NCBI GenBank assembly: GCA_018697195.1
Contig: CM031858.1
Coordinates: forward strand, 127,543,133 to 127,607,132
Reading direction: 5' to 3'
DNA length: 64,000 nt
Source: Certhia americana
Taxonomy: Eukaryota; Chordata; Aves; Passeriformes; Certhiidae
The stretch's first letter is position 1; each line of letters opens with the position of its first letter. The position numbers were made by a program, and so were the translations under genes. Shown in pieces: positions 63,085 through 64,000 of this stretch. The notes under the pieces were generated by a model. It searched no databases. It was not told the DNA's origin and saw nothing but the letters and a program-made list of their open reading frames with translations.

Positions 63085-63570
63085 GCTCTACAGGGATAAG
63101 AATGCTGTATTGAATAGCCTGTCTGAATTTGTCCTGACCAATCCCCAAAAAAGGAAAAAAAAAGAAACTTCTAAGGGCATGAGGATGAGTAAGGGACTAG
63201 AGCACCACTCCTATGAAGAAAGACTGAGAGAGCTCTCACTTTTCAGCTTAGAAAAGAAAAGGCTCCAGGGGCATCTTAGCTATTTACACAAATATCTGAA
63301 AGAAGGGAGCAGAGAAGATGGAGTCAGGCCCTTTTCAGCAGCGCTCAGTAACATGACCAGAGGTTATAGGTACAAACTGAAACACACAAAGTTCCTTCTC
63401 AAGTCTAAGGAAACACTTTTTTTACCATGCACTGACAGCAGGCTGCCCATAGATGCTGTGGTGCCTCCATTTTTTGAGATACTCAAAAGCCATCTGGATA
63501 TGGTCCTGGTTGGACAGAGCTCTTTTTCTGAATGTCTATTCAATAACACCTTTGGTTTATGAATTTCAAA
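63085..63570 (+). mobile_element. CR1 LINE fragment, plus orientation
   Basis: gactagagcaccactcctat, gaaagactgagagagctctc, aaagaaaaggctccaggggc, acaaactgaaacacacaaag and caggctgcccatagatgctg are sense-strand CR1 landmarks in the right order. A 159-residue open frame over this segment is a by-product of the repeat and not a host gene. Confidence 0.87.
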
Positions 63571-64000
63571 CTAACAAAGAACATGGGTGCAACTTTTCAA
63601 CTTTCTGCCTGATAGCTAAGCGATTGTATACATTTAGAAAGAATTGTTGTCTACTCTTCTGATAACCATAATATTGTGGGGAATGGAGAATGCCCACAAG
63701 ATTTCATAACCTTCAGTTCATTTAAGGTTCACAGATTTTACTTTTTTGGCCTACTTCTGTCCCTGTTTTTGTATCTTCTGAGAGGTTATTCATGCGTTCT
63801 TACTTGGAACATTCTTGATCTTTCCTGGGTTTAGATTATTTTTTTTTCTTTTATGGTTCTCTGTGGATCATTATACTTAGCTGTGGAGTTCATTCAGATG
63901 TCTGGATACCAGAACACCACTGGATCAAGGTGATGGGCTTATAACAAAAACAATGATGAGCCTGGAGTCAGAGCACTTCTGGTTGAGCCACAGGCCCACA

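Larger units (their letters stand above)
55856..64000 (-). other. MMP16: MMP16 intron 1 (partial)
   Basis: Sequence upstream of exon 2. I searched minus-strand frames for the signal-peptide exon and did not find it, so exon 1 should lie beyond the window. Contents: poly-A runs, an AAAC-rich tract (59.86 kb) and two CR1 fragments (57.43 kb minus, 63.08 kb plus). Confidence 0.82.

Noticed and set aside
63083..63562. 159-residue plus-strand open frame
   Set aside because: It overlaps a sense CR1 fragment. The peptide is explained by the repeat and has no coherent domain.

Overview
The window is a piece of a vertebrate nuclear genome, almost certainly a bird and probably a songbird. The evidence is AT-rich intronic DNA with few CpGs, at least eight CR1 LINE fragments of the avian type, two long-terminal-repeat copies resembling passerine endogenous retroviruses, and many short microsatellites. 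No bacterial, phage or organellar sequence is present, and no RNA gene or CRISPR array was seen.

There is one recognisable gene, on the minus strand: MMP16 (membrane-type matrix metalloproteinase 3, MT3-MMP). Five consecutive coding exons can be read, called exons 2 to 6 by comparison with known MMP16. They lie at 55855-55707, 48186-48064, 38722-38418, 18581-18420 and 15456-15239. Together they give 957 coding bases (319 codons) with consistent splice phases. They cover most of the propeptide with its cysteine switch, the furin-type RRKR site, the whole catalytic domain with its zinc site, the proline-rich hinge and the first cysteine of the hemopexin domain. Exon 1 (signal peptide) is not seen and should lie beyond position 64000. 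The remaining hemopexin, transmembrane and cytoplasmic exons should lie before position 1.

Layout from left to right: 1-15238 is part of intron 6, with CR1 fragments and a TATATG microsatellite next to an assembly gap. Exon 6 is at 15.3 kb, followed by a 3 kb intron 5 and exon 5 at 18.5 kb. Intron 4 (about 19.8 kb) holds a GAAAA microsatellite with a 100-N gap, a CR1, and an LTR copy with a GC-richer flank. Exon 4 is at 38.5 kb. Intron 3 (9.3 kb) holds a second LTR copy. Exon 3 is at 48.1 kb, intron 2 is 7.5 kb with a CR1, exon 2 is at 55.8 kb, and the rest is part of intron 1 with two CR1 fragments.

The most interesting observation is at the exon 5/intron 5 border. The reading frame stays open for 115 codons past the exon 5 donor, through sequence that keeps CpGs unlike the intron around it. 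It ends in a stop at 18073, followed 78 bases later by AATAAA. This looks like a composite terminal exon that could make a short, secreted form: catalytic domain plus a new cysteine-containing tail, without hemopexin domain or membrane anchor. This is inference and needs transcript data.
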